63,915 nucleotides of DNA, from assembly GCF_005893125.1 (NCBI RefSeq), contig NZ_VCJS01000056.1:1-63915 (forward strand), in the 5' to 3' direction. This document shows, in pieces, positions 8,467 to 17,241 of this stretch. Origin of the DNA: Nonomuraea basaltis. Its GTDB lineage: Bacteria; Actinomycetota; Actinomycetes; Streptosporangiales; Streptosporangiaceae. Within the stretch, counting starts at the first letter, position 1, and every line of letters begins with the position of its first letter. Made by a program: the position numbers and the translations under genes. The notes under the pieces were generated by a model. That model saw nothing but the letters and a program-made list of their open reading frames with translations. It did not search any database and was not told where the DNA came from.

Positions 8467-10256
8467 CGCAACATCGATCCGATGGGCTGGACGTCATGCC
8501 CGCGAGGGAGGCTAGCGTGAGCCGAGTGGACGAGCCGACCGGCCCCGTCCGTGACACAACCAGCACTGCCGCGCCGGGACTTCTCGGACGGGTGCCTCGT
8601 GACCTGAGCAGGGTTGCCCTGGTCCACGAGGATCGTGACATCACCTTCGGCGACGTTGCCGCACTCAGCGAGGACGTCAGCAGCGTCGTGCAGGCCCACC
8701 ACCTGAAGCGCCGCGTGGTGGGCGTGCCGGCAGAGCGGAGCCCGGAGTTCGTCGCCCGGATCGCGGGGGTCTGGAGCGCGGGCGCCGTCCCGGCGATCCT
8801 CGGGGACTGGGGTGCTGAGCGGGTGCGCAGAGCATTGATGGCCACTGGCGCCGTGGCGACCTTCGGACCATCGTCCACCCCGGCTGGTCTGGAGGTGCTG
8901 GACAGTGTGCCGTCACCCTCGCGCCTCCATGGCGAGGACATGGGAGGAGTCAGTCATGTCCTCTTCACGTCCGGCACGACGGGAAGGCCCAAGGGAATCG
9001 TCGTCGGACGAGCGGCCTTCGAGGCCGCCAGTTTGGCGTTCTTCAAGGAACTGCCCATGGACGAATCCGATCGGGTCGCCTTTCTCAGCAGACCCGGCCA
9101 CGACCCGAGCCTGCGGGAGCTGATCGCGCCCTGGCTCACCGGTGCGACGTTGTTCATCCCCGACAGCCGCACGGCCTCGGACCCCCGGCTGATGGTGGCC
9201 TGGCTCTCGAAGCATTCCATCACCGTGCTCCAGGGCTCGCCGGTCCTCCTCCAGCTCATGGCGGGCTCGTCGAGGCTTCCCGTCGACAGCCTGCGGCTGG
9301 TCTGCTCGGTGGGGGCACGACTCACGGCCGCGGCGCTGCGGTCGACGGCACGGTTCGCCCCGCGTGCCACCATCGTCAACTGCTACGGCGCGTCGGAGAC
9401 CCCGCAGGTCGTGTGCATGCACCAGGTGCCGCCCGGTAAGGGGATCGCGAGCGAGGACCCGATTCCCGTCGGACGCGCACTCGGCCATGCCGTGGTCAGG
9501 ATCGTTCCCACCGACGCGTCCGACGGTGAAAGTCCGGAAGGCCGGCTGCACGTGGAAGCCGCTGCCTGCGCACTCGGCTACACGGACGGAACCCCGCTGC
9601 TGGCTCCCGGCCATAACGGCCGACGCTGGTACGACACCGGCGACATCGTCCGTCGACTACCGGATGGCTCGATGTGCTTCCTCAGGCGGGCGGACCGGCA
9701 GGTCCAGGTCAACGGCGCGCGTGTGGAGCTGGACGAGATCGAGGGCGCGGCCGCCCGGGTCGCCGGCGTCGCCGGCTCGGTGGCGATGTTCGTCGAAGAC
9801 AGCAGAGGAGTCGGCTCCGTGCGCCTGACCGTCGTACGGAGCTCCACGACGGCGGTCGACAGCGACGAGCTTCGTGCGGTGCTCCGCGACCATCTGGACC
9901 CCGCGGTCGTGCCCTCGAGCATCGAGGTGCGTGACTCATTGCCGGAGAACCACGGGTGGAAATCGGCCCAACCGGCGGTCGTGGATGCTGCGAGGAACGA
10001 CCCGCAGGATGAGGACCGGGCGGCGACGCTGTGGGAGGTGCTTCACGAGAGCGCGCAGTCTGCTCTCGGCCGAGGCCGGATCGACCCTGACGGCGGCTTC
10101 TTCGACGCCGGCTTCACCTCGATGTCCCTCATGCGTTTCGTGTCGGAGGTCTCCGTTCGTCTCGGAACGGAGATTTCTCCCGTGCTGGTCTTTCGGTATC
10201 CCACCCTGAAGGCTTTTGCCGATTACCTGCGGGAGAACTTGGACGACATGACCTGA
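8463..10256 (+). CDS. Stand-alone NRPS adenylation-carrier (A-T) didomain protein
   Basis: 597 residues from GTG 8463. Adenylation core motifs: A3 L-F-T-S-G-T-T-G-R-P-K-G (167-178), A5 N-C-Y-G-A-S-E (306-312), A7 Y-D-T-G-D-I-V-R-R (390-398), A8 R-A-D-R-Q-V-Q-V-N-G-A-R-V-E-L (409-423), and a probable A10 lysine in N-H-G-W-K (Lys500). Asp214 in G-H-D-P-S-L-R occupies the position that binds the amino group in alpha-amino-acid-activating domains. Residues ~520-597 are a carrier domain with Ser553 in the unusual G-F-T-S-M instead of G-x-D-S-L. It activates and tethers an acid, probably an amino acid, as a thioester. There is no condensation or thioesterase domain in cis. Confidence 0.85.
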   Translation: MTQHRSDGLDVMPAREASVSRVDEPTGPVRDTTSTAAPGLLGRVPRDLSRVALVHEDRDITFGDVAALSEDVSSVVQAHHLKRRVVGVPAERSPEFVARIAGVWSAGAVPAILGDWGAERVRRALMATGAVATFGPSSTPAGLEVLDSVPSPSRLHGEDMGGVSHVLFTSGTTGRPKGIVVGRAAFEAASLAFFKELPMDESDRVAFLSRPGHDPSLRELIAPWLTGATLFIPDSRTASDPRLMVAWLSKHSITVLQGSPVLLQLMAGSSRLPVDSLRLVCSVGARLTAAALRSTARFAPRATIVNCYGASETPQVVCMHQVPPGKGIASEDPIPVGRALGHAVVRIVPTDASDGESPEGRLHVEAAACALGYTDGTPLLAPGHNGRRWYDTGDIVRRLPDGSMCFLRRADRQVQVNGARVELDEIEGAAARVAGVAGSVAMFVEDSRGVGSVRLTVVRSSTTAVDSDELRAVLRDHLDPAVVPSSIEVRDSLPENHGWKSAQPAVVDAARNDPQDEDRAATLWEVLHESAQSALGRGRIDPDGGFFDAGFTSMSLMRFVSEVSVRLGTEISPVLVFRYPTLKAFADYLRENLDDMT

Positions 10257-10311
10257 CCTCGGTGTCCTTTCTGCTGAAGGGGGCGCCGCCATCGCCGGCC
10301 GGTGGTCATCC

Positions 10312-10326
10312 AAGACAAATTGTCTT
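10312..10326. promoter_or_regulatory. 15 bp palindrome upstream of the PKS gene
   Basis: AAGACAA and TTGTCTT (7 bp arms, one central A) form a perfect operator-like palindrome in the 226 base gap between the A-T gene and the PKS. A -35-like TTGACA at 10370-10375 follows, without a good -10. A regulator binding here would control the PKS separately from the upstream genes. Confidence 0.35.
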
Positions 10327-10482
10327 TAACGAGCCCGGCCACGGAGCATTCTTCGCGATACCGTGATCGTTGACAAGCTCGGATTGCTGGCGGTGAGGGC
10401 TGACGTAGGAAGCGCCTCGGGTCTCCCGCGACGGCTCGTTCCCTGTACGGAGCGGCAGCAAGCGAATCGGAGGGCGGACGAT

Positions 10483-13400
10483 ATGGGTAACCTCGTTGAG
10501 CCGATCGCGATCATCGGAATGGCCGGTCGTTTCCCGGCGGCGGCCGACACCCGGCAGCTCTGGAGAAACCTCGTGGCCGGGGAGGAGGCAGTGCGCTTCC
10601 CGTCCGAGGACGAGCTCCGGTCGAGCGGCGTGTCGCGTGAAGCGCTGGACGACCTGGCCTACGTGCGGGCAGTGGCGGAACCTGAGGGCATCGACATGTT
10701 CGACGCCGGGTTCTTCGGCCTGACCCGGCGTGAGTCCGAGGCGTGCGACCCGCAGCTCCGGCTATACCTGGAGACCTCCCACGCCGCCGTCGAGAACGCC
10801 GGCTATGACGCCTTGAGACTCGGCAGAGCAGGCGTGTTCTCATCGGTCGCCGCGAACCGCTACGGGATGGGCCGCGTCTTCGGGAGCCCGGAGGCACTCC
10901 GGAGTGCTACCGGCATGGCGGCCGGCATGTGGAACAACCCCGACAGCGCGTCGACGCTGGTCTCGTACAAGCTGAACTTACACGGCCCCAGCATGACCGT
11001 GCAGACCGCGTGTTCGAGCTCGCTCGTGGCCGTGCATCTCGCCGTGAACGCGCTTCGACTCCACGAGTGCGACGTCGCCCTGGCCGGCGGTGCCGACGTT
11101 GAGTTCCCCGTCGGTCACGGGTACTGGTGGGCCCAGGACGGCCCGCTGAGCCGGGACGGCCACTGTCGCCCCTTCGACGCGGCAGCCAGCGGCACGATCT
11201 TCGGCAGCGGCGTCGGCGTCGTGGTGCTCAAGCGGCTCACCGACGCCCTGGCCGACGGCGACCGGATCTCTGCGGTGATCCGGGCTGTGGCTGTCAACAA
11301 CGACGGCGCGAACAAGGTCGGCTTCACCGCGCCCAGCGCCGATCGGCAGGCGGAGGTCGTGCTGAGAGCCATGGAGATCGCCGACGTGGGTCCCGAGGAC
11401 ATCGGGTACGTAGAGGCACACGCCACCGCGACTCGACTGGGTGATGCCATCGAGATCTCAGCGCTGAGGAAGGCATTCAGTGCTCGGGCAACGTCGGGAC
11501 TTGGGCAGTGTCCCATCGGATCGATCAAGGGAAATGTGGGCCACCTGGGCCACGCGGCAGGGATCACGTCGCTGATCAAGGCTGTGCTGTCGCTGGGCCA
11601 TGAGCAGATCCCCGCGAGCATCAACTTCGAGGAGGTGAACCCGTTCCTCGAACTCGAGGGCTCACCGTTCTTCGTCAACGACACGCTGCGGCCCTGGCCT
11701 CGATCGGCCGGCAACCGACGCCTGGCGGGGGTCAGCTCCTTCGGAATCGGTGGCACGAACGCGCACGCGATCCTCGAAGAGGCGCCGACCCGCGCAGTCG
11801 ACCCGGATCCGGGACCCACGCAGCTGATCGTGTGGTCAGGACGGACGCGGTCCGCGGCCGAGGCCTACCCGGAGCAGCTTGCCCGATCCTTCAAGGAGAG
11901 TGCGGACCCGCTCTCCAGCGTCTCGTTCACGCTGCAAAAGGGGCGCACCCCGCACCCGGTCCGAGGCGCTGTGGTGGTCGAGAGCATGTCCGATGCGGCC
12001 ACTGCCGTGCTTGACCACGCGAGGCGAATCGTCACCCCGGAGGAACAGGCCGATCGAAGCACCGTGTTCCTGTTCCCGGGAGAAGGGGCGCAGCACGCCC
12101 ACATGGCGGCAGAGCTCTATCGCACCGAACCGGCGTTCAGCGCGGCACTCGACGAGTGCTTCGATCTCTTCGAGGCCCACGGCCTGCCACGGCGGCAGAT
12201 CTGGGCGGAGGCGTCGGAAGGCCTGGAGGACACCACCGTCGCGCAGCCGTTGCTCTTCAGCGTCGAATACGCGCTGGGGCGGCTGTGGCTGGCGCTGGGC
12301 ATCGAGCCCGACGTGCTGCTCGGCCACGGCATCGGGGAGTTCGCGGCCGCCACGCTCGCCGAGGTGTTCACCCTCCCGGAAGCAGTACGGCTGGTGAGCG
12401 CCCGAGCCCGAGCGATGGGCGAGTCGGCCATGATGAGCGCCGCTGAGCAGTTCCGCCTGGCCTTCGACGGCATCGAGCCACGTCGTCCTCGTTGGAAGGT
12501 CTACTCCGCGTCCACAGGCGGCCTGGCGGAGGCGGCACAGGTGAGCAGCGCGGACTTCTGGATCCAGCAGCTCACCCGGCCCGTCCTGTTCGAGCAGGCG
12601 CTCGATGCCGTGTTGTCCGACGGTGACCGAGTGCTGGTGGAGGTGGGCCCCGGGCGGACGCTCACCACTTTGGCACGCTCACATCCTCAGGTGCGCGCCA
12701 AGCAGCACTTGGCGGTGCCGACGCTCCCGAACGGGCCGTCAAAGGGCGCCACCGAACGCACTTCCTTCCTTCATGCGCTGGCCCGGATGTGGACCCTCGG
12801 CACGGATGTGAACTGGTCGTCGCCGGCTGCGACGGGTCCTCGTGAACGCGTACCTCTGCCGGGCTACCCGTATCAACGCGAGCGGTACTGGATCGAGCGG
12901 GCGTCTCCGAGCAGCCCCGGCACCGACGCGCCCGCCCACGAGGCGAGGGAACCAGAGGGCCGTGCAGTGTTCCGGCTGCCCACGTGGGTGGAGGCCGCAC
13001 CGGCCGGGCACCACGACACCGACGCCTGGGACCGGTCACGCCCACTGGTGTTCCTGCCCGACGATTCGCAACGAGCCGACGAGCTGGTCGCCCTGCTCGA
13101 CAGGGCCGGGTGGGATGCGTTACGGGTGCGGCACGGCTCCTCATATTCGGGAGCAGCGGACCGGAGCCCGGAGTTCGTGATCCGCCCCCGGCACTCGGCG
13201 GACGTCGTCCGGCTACTGGACGAACTGAGAGACTCGCAGCGATACCCGGAGCTCATCATCGACGCGACGCAGCTCGGAGGCCTGGCCGAACCTGACCTGA
13301 GCAGCATCGACGACCAGCTCGACGCCGGTTTCCACCGAATCGTCGAGCTTCTGCAGGAAGCGGCGCGACGGGCACCCGACAAGCGCGGTCGCAACGTCCT

Positions 13401-15588
13401 GGTCGTCACCGAGCTGTCCGCGGACGTGACGGGCGGCGAGACCGTGCACCCGGTGAGGGCCATGCTGCTCGGACTCTTGCGGAGCTACATGCTCGAGAAC
13501 CCTCGCGCCATGTGCAAGCTCGTCGACGTCCAGGGCGGCGTGACCGACGATCGGCTGCTCGCAGAGCTGCGCAGCCTCGATCGATCAGAGATCGTCGCCC
13601 TGCGGGGGGATCGGCGTTGGGTCCCCGGCGAGCGGGAGCTCGTCCCTGACGGTGTGGGCCCTGCCGACCTGCGTCGCAGGGGTGCCTACGTCATCACCGG
13701 CGGACTCGGTGGCCTCGGTCTGGCCGTGGCGCGTGGCCTGGCGGACACGGGCCTGCAACCACGGTTGCTGCTGCTGGGCCGCCATGCGGCAGGCGGGCAC
13801 GACGCCGAGCTCGCCGAGCTCCGCGCTCTCGGAGCCGAGTGCCGCATCGAGGCATGCGACGTGACCGACGTGGCTGCGCTGCGGCAAGTGATCGACCAGG
13901 CGTCGGACTCCTTCGGGGGCATCAACGGGGTGTTCCATCTCGCCGGCGTGGCGGGAGGGGGCATGCTCCAATTCCGGACGCGGGCGCAAGTCTCGGCGAC
14001 ACTTGCGCCGAAGGTCCACGGGACGTTGGCTCTGGTCGAGGTACTGCAGGGCCGGGCGGACCTCGACTTCTTCGTGGCCTTCTCCAGCCGCGCGGCGCTC
14101 AGGGGCTTGGTGGGCGGTGCTGACTACGCTGCGGCGAACGCCTTCCTCGATGCGGTGGTGCGCCGGCAGCCCTTGGCAGGCTGCGCCTCGATGGCCATCA
14201 ACTGGCCGTCTTGGGCCGAGGTCGGTATGGCTGCCCGCCAGGGGCGGCAACCGCAAGCCGGGCGCTCCGGATCGGGGACGGATGTGCGTCGGTGGTCGAC
14301 CCCGCTGTCGGTCGAGGACTATCCGATCCTGGACGAACACCGTCTGGACGGCGTGCCGGTGCTGCCGGGCACGGCCCAGGTCGACTTCGTCCTGCGCGCC
14401 TTCCACGAGGCGATCGATCACGCGAACGGGCGCCCTGCGCAGCTGCGCCACATGGTCTTCCGGCAACCGGTCATCACCCCAGAGCCCGTGTCACTCGAGG
14501 TCGGCTTCGAATCGCATGAGGACCTCTGGCGATTCACCGTTCGCACCGCGCCGCTCTCGTCGTCCCCCGGCTCATCCGACGACTACCGCGTCCACACGAC
14601 GGGTGAGATCCGGCTGGTGGACGCCAGGGCGGACAAGGTGGACCTGGACGGGCTGCGCGCGTCGCTGCCCGAGCGGCGGATACCCGCGAACGACCCTGAC
14701 AACCGGCTGTTCACCATCGGTCAACGATGGCCGGGAGAGGAGATCTGGATCTCCGGGGAGGACATCAGCACGAAGCTCGCTGTGCTCACCTTTCCCGAAG
14801 CGTTCGACCATGAGCTCGACGAGCATGCGCTGCATCCCACCCTCCTGGACGCGGCGGTGTCACTGGCGCGGGATCCTGACCATGAGCCTCCGCACGCACC
14901 CTTCGCGTACCAGTCGATCGTGGTGCACCAGTCGATACCGGGTCTTGCGTACAGCCACATCCGCCGACGCCCGAGCGGCTCGGACACGATCGTGGCCGAC
15001 ATCGACGTGCTGACGGCCGGCGGTGACGTCGCCGTCGAAGTCAGAGGATTCACCATGCGCCGCGTCGACGAATCCATGGTCGCCGCCGAGACCGATCGTG
15101 AAGAGCGAGGCGCCGATGCCGGCCAGGACCCGTCGCTCGACGACGGGATCACGCCCGCGACCGGGGTCGGCATGTTGCTGCGCATCCTGGGCCGGCCCAG
15201 CCACAGACAAGTGGCGATCACCGTGTCGGGGGAGGACGCGGTCCTGAAGAACTCCGAGGACATGCCGGACGACGCCGGCGACGAGCAGCCGGGCGCGTCG
15301 GCCACGGCACCTGCGCGGCCCGGTTCACCCGGGCGGATCTCGGGTGGAGCGCCGTCGGACGAGGCGTCGCTCGAGGCTCGGCTGACGGAGATGTGGTGCG
15401 CCGAATTCGGTGTGGAGTCAGTCCGCCCCGACGAGAACTTCTTCGATCTGGGCGGCGACTCCTTCGCCGCTGTGGGTCTGGTCGAGGAGATCCGCAGGGG
15501 TTTCAGCGTGGACGTCGGCATCGCTGTGATCTTCGACCACCCGACGGTGGCCGAGCTGGTCGCCGAGCTGCGACGGCTGACCGAGTGA
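10483..15588 (+). CDS. Type I polyketide synthase, KS-AT(inactive)-KR-DH-ACP
   Basis: 1701 residues from ATG 10483, eight bases after GGAGGG; the GTG at 10363 has no such site. KS (~5-430): Cys177 in T-A-C-S-S-S, His313 and His354, a complete triad. AT (~525-745): the G-H-S-x-G nucleophile motif reads G-H-G-I-G-E (Gly616, codon 12328-12330), and the ~90-residue ferredoxin-like subdomain with the H-A-F-H-S histidine is absent (S-A-R-A-R-A-M-G runs directly into E-S-A-M-M). KR (~1065-1250): G-G-L-G-G-L-G, Lys1177, Ser1201/1202, Tyr1215, Asn1219, no L-D-D motif. DH (~1280-1530): H-x3-G-x4-P (His1286), Asp1456. ACP (~1625-1700): L-G-G-D-S, Ser1660. There is no enoylreductase or thioesterase domain. 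It must be loaded by another acyltransferase or work without standard extension. Confidence 0.93.
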   Translation: MGNLVEPIAIIGMAGRFPAAADTRQLWRNLVAGEEAVRFPSEDELRSSGVSREALDDLAYVRAVAEPEGIDMFDAGFFGLTRRESEACDPQLRLYLETSHAAVENAGYDALRLGRAGVFSSVAANRYGMGRVFGSPEALRSATGMAAGMWNNPDSASTLVSYKLNLHGPSMTVQTACSSSLVAVHLAVNALRLHECDVALAGGADVEFPVGHGYWWAQDGPLSRDGHCRPFDAAASGTIFGSGVGVVVLKRLTDALADGDRISAVIRAVAVNNDGANKVGFTAPSADRQAEVVLRAMEIADVGPEDIGYVEAHATATRLGDAIEISALRKAFSARATSGLGQCPIGSIKGNVGHLGHAAGITSLIKAVLSLGHEQIPASINFEEVNPFLELEGSPFFVNDTLRPWPRSAGNRRLAGVSSFGIGGTNAHAILEEAPTRAVDPDPGPTQLIVWSGRTRSAAEAYPEQLARSFKESADPLSSVSFTLQKGRTPHPVRGAVVVESMSDAATAVLDHARRIVTPEEQADRSTVFLFPGEGAQHAHMAAELYRTEPAFSAALDECFDLFEAHGLPRRQIWAEASEGLEDTTVAQPLLFSVEYALGRLWLALGIEPDVLLGHGIGEFAAATLAEVFTLPEAVRLVSARARAMGESAMMSAAEQFRLAFDGIEPRRPRWKVYSASTGGLAEAAQVSSADFWIQQLTRPVLFEQALDAVLSDGDRVLVEVGPGRTLTTLARSHPQVRAKQHLAVPTLPNGPSKGATERTSFLHALARMWTLGTDVNWSSPAATGPRERVPLPGYPYQRERYWIERASPSSPGTDAPAHEAREPEGRAVFRLPTWVEAAPAGHHDTDAWDRSRPLVFLPDDSQRADELVALLDRAGWDALRVRHGSSYSGAADRSPEFVIRPRHSADVVRLLDELRDSQRYPELIIDATQLGGLAEPDLSSIDDQLDAGFHRIVELLQEAARRAPDKRGRNVLVVTELSADVTGGETVHPVRAMLLGLLRSYMLENPRAMCKLVDVQGGVTDDRLLAELRSLDRSEIVALRGDRRWVPGERELVPDGVGPADLRRRGAYVITGGLGGLGLAVARGLADTGLQPRLLLLGRHAAGGHDAELAELRALGAECRIEACDVTDVAALRQVIDQASDSFGGINGVFHLAGVAGGGMLQFRTRAQVSATLAPKVHGTLALVEVLQGRADLDFFVAFSSRAALRGLVGGADYAAANAFLDAVVRRQPLAGCASMAINWPSWAEVGMAARQGRQPQAGRSGSGTDVRRWSTPLSVEDYPILDEHRLDGVPVLPGTAQVDFVLRAFHEAIDHANGRPAQLRHMVFRQPVITPEPVSLEVGFESHEDLWRFTVRTAPLSSSPGSSDDYRVHTTGEIRLVDARADKVDLDGLRASLPERRIPANDPDNRLFTIGQRWPGEEIWISGEDISTKLAVLTFPEAFDHELDEHALHPTLLDAAVSLARDPDHEPPHAPFAYQSIVVHQSIPGLAYSHIRRRPSGSDTIVADIDVLTAGGDVAVEVRGFTMRRVDESMVAAETDREERGADAGQDPSLDDGITPATGVGMLLRILGRPSHRQVAITVSGEDAVLKNSEDMPDDAGDEQPGASATAPARPGSPGRISGGAPSDEASLEARLTEMWCAEFGVESVRPDENFFDLGGDSFAAVGLVEEIRRGFSVDVGIAVIFDHPTVAELVAELRRLTE

Positions 15589-15644
15589 CGTGAGGGTCAT
15601 CAGGAACGACGTCTTCGAGTGCTCTCTTCCCGGTCGGGCAGTGT

Positions 15645-16343
15645 TCAGCCACGAACCTTCCTGACCCATTCGCGAAGAGTCTCGGGGGGCAGCTGCTCGA
15701 CGATCTGGTGGCCGCCGTCGATCATGTGGACCGACAGCCACTCCGTCGTGTAATGGCTCCAGTCATTGAGGCACTCGGTGTCCCAGGAGCTCGCATCATC
15801 CGTGGCGCCGACCGCGACCATCGGCGCGTTGAGCAGCGGGCGCGGATCTGTCTCCAGATAGCGATTGAGCAGTTGGTACTCAGACCGCCAGAGACGTGCG
15901 TACTCCGGCAGAGCCGCCGTGTCCATGATGTGTGGCGGCGCCTCGAGCTCCTCGGCCAACGCCCGGTCCGGCAGCTCCGCCAGAGGTGAGAGGGGCGTGC
16001 GATGCGGCGGGTACTGACACATGACGACGGTACCGCGAAGCTGTCGCTCCAGGTGCTTGGCCGCCTCCAGGCAGACCAGACCACCCATGCTGTGGCCCAC
16101 AAGCACGACATCCGTGGCACCGGAGTGCGCGATGAGGGACGCAAGCGCCGCGCCGCGCTCGTCAATGGAGGGCACGCTCATCGGCTCGCTCCAGTTGGCC
16201 CGGCGGATGACAGGTTCCCAACCCGGCTCGTTCCACCGGTCCACGAACTTCGTCCGGCCTCCCAGACCGGGAACGAAGATGACGGCCTGGTCACCATCGA
16301 GTGCCGGGCTGACTGTGTAACTCGCAGGCTCCTGACCACCCAC
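15645..16343 (-). CDS. Type II thioesterase (alpha/beta hydrolase)
   Basis: 232 residues from GTG 16343, which has AGGAG eight bases upstream; the longer frame to 16466 has no such site. The nucleophile elbow is G-H-S-M-G-G, preceded by F-V-P-G-L-G-G; the acid is in V-G-A-T-D-D and the histidine in D-G-G-H-Q-I-V. The lid region with L-P-D-R-A-L-A-E-E-L and Y-x-L-L-N-R-Y resembles GrsT-like type II thioesterases. These remove wrong groups from carrier domains, or occasionally release product. It converges on the PKS gene (57 bases between stops) and diverges from the exporter gene. Confidence 0.8.
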   Translation of the reverse strand: MGGQEPASYTVSPALDGDQAVIFVPGLGGRTKFVDRWNEPGWEPVIRRANWSEPMSVPSIDERGAALASLIAHSGATDVVLVGHSMGGLVCLEAAKHLERQLRGTVVMCQYPPHRTPLSPLAELPDRALAEELEAPPHIMDTAALPEYARLWRSEYQLLNRYLETDPRPLLNAPMVAVGATDDASSWDTECLNDWSHYTTEWLSVHMIDGGHQIVEQLPPETLREWVRKVRG

Positions 16344-16509
16344 GTCATTCGCTCCTATTGACGCCAATTGACGAAGTGCGAGGAAACGCCTCACCAACCA
16401 TTTGCCGAAGCCTAACGCCGATCCGGACGGTATCCACATACCGCCACACCAACCGCCAGCGGTCAATTTTTCCGAGAATACTGGTTCATTTCAGTAGATC
16501 TATGGCAAA
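16344..16509. promoter_or_regulatory. Divergent promoter region between thioesterase and exporter
   Basis: 166 AT-richer bases. On the minus strand TTGACC (rc of 16474-16479) with a ~19 base gap to GTATGT is a possible thioesterase promoter. Two tandem copies of TTGACG at 16358-16363 and 16368-16373 could be regulator half-sites. On the plus strand the AT-rich stretch 16470-16510 should carry the exporter promoter. Confidence 0.3.
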
Positions 16510-17241
16510 GTGTGGCAGGTGTCCACGCTGCTTGCCGCCGCCGTGATCATCCTGATCGCTTCAACGGTGCACGCGGTGACCGGATTCGGGTATGCCCTTG
16601 TCGCCACTCCGCTGCTGGCCCTCACGGTCGACCCTCATACAGCGGTGGTGGCCACCACACTGTCCGCCCTGGCCATGACCGTCACGATCGCCGTGCGTCA
16701 GCGTCACCACGCCGAGTGGAAAGTGGCCATGATTGCCATGGTCGGCATTGTGCTCGGCATGCCACTCGGCCTCTGGGTGTACGCAGTGGCGTCTGAGCAA
16801 GCGCTCACGGTGCTGATCGGGGTCGGAGTCCTGGGCTGCACAGTGATGGTGTGGCGGCGCGTAAAGGTCCACGGGAATACTCCCATACTGGTGGGAGTCG
16901 GCCTCCTCTCCGGCGCACTCTCCACCTCCACCGGCACCAATGGGCCGCCGATGGTCGCTGCCTTCCAGGGCATGGGCTATGACCCCCACAAGTTCCGCGC
17001 CACCCTCGCGGCGGTGTTCGCCGGCACCAGCGTGCTCAGCCTGATCGGGTTCGCCGTGGCCGGCCAGGTGAACACCCAGTCGATCTGGATCGGGTTGGTG
17101 GGCCTGCCGGTCGTGCAGTTGGGGTGGTTCGCCGGCAATGCGATCTTCAGCCGTATCGATCCGGAGCGCTTCCGCAAGGTGGTGTTGGTGGCTCTCCTCG
17201 TCAGCGCGGTAGTGACCCTCTCCAGCGCGCTCAGCGGCTGA
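16510..17241 (+). CDS. TauE/SafE-family membrane exporter
   Basis: 243 residues with about eight hydrophobic helices and the family hallmarks: an N-terminal helix ending H-A-V-T-G-F-G-Y-A-L in repeat 1, and the second-repeat S-G-A-L-S-T-S-T-G-T-N-G-P-P. TauE/SafE proteins move small anionic sulfur compounds (sulfite, sulfoacetate, taurine-related) across the membrane. Start is GTG 16510; a GTG at 16519 is an alternative. Next to a sulfotransferase and PKS it may export a sulfated product or handle sulfur by-products, but that link is contextual only. Confidence 0.8.
   Translation: MWQVSTLLAAAVIILIASTVHAVTGFGYALVATPLLALTVDPHTAVVATTLSALAMTVTIAVRQRHHAEWKVAMIAMVGIVLGMPLGLWVYAVASEQALTVLIGVGVLGCTVMVWRRVKVHGNTPILVGVGLLSGALSTSTGTNGPPMVAAFQGMGYDPHKFRATLAAVFAGTSVLSLIGFAVAGQVNTQSIWIGLVGLPVVQLGWFAGNAIFSRIDPERFRKVVLVALLVSAVVTLSSALSG

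Noticed and set aside
10363..10482. Upstream extension of the PKS to GTG 10363
   Set aside because: No ribosome binding site, overlaps the operator/promoter region, and KS homology begins just after ATG 10483.
10483..15588. Classification as a typical trans-AT PKS
   Set aside because: Trans-AT modules usually keep only short AT remnants; here a large, recognisable but disabled AT is present, and no trans-AT gene is in the window.
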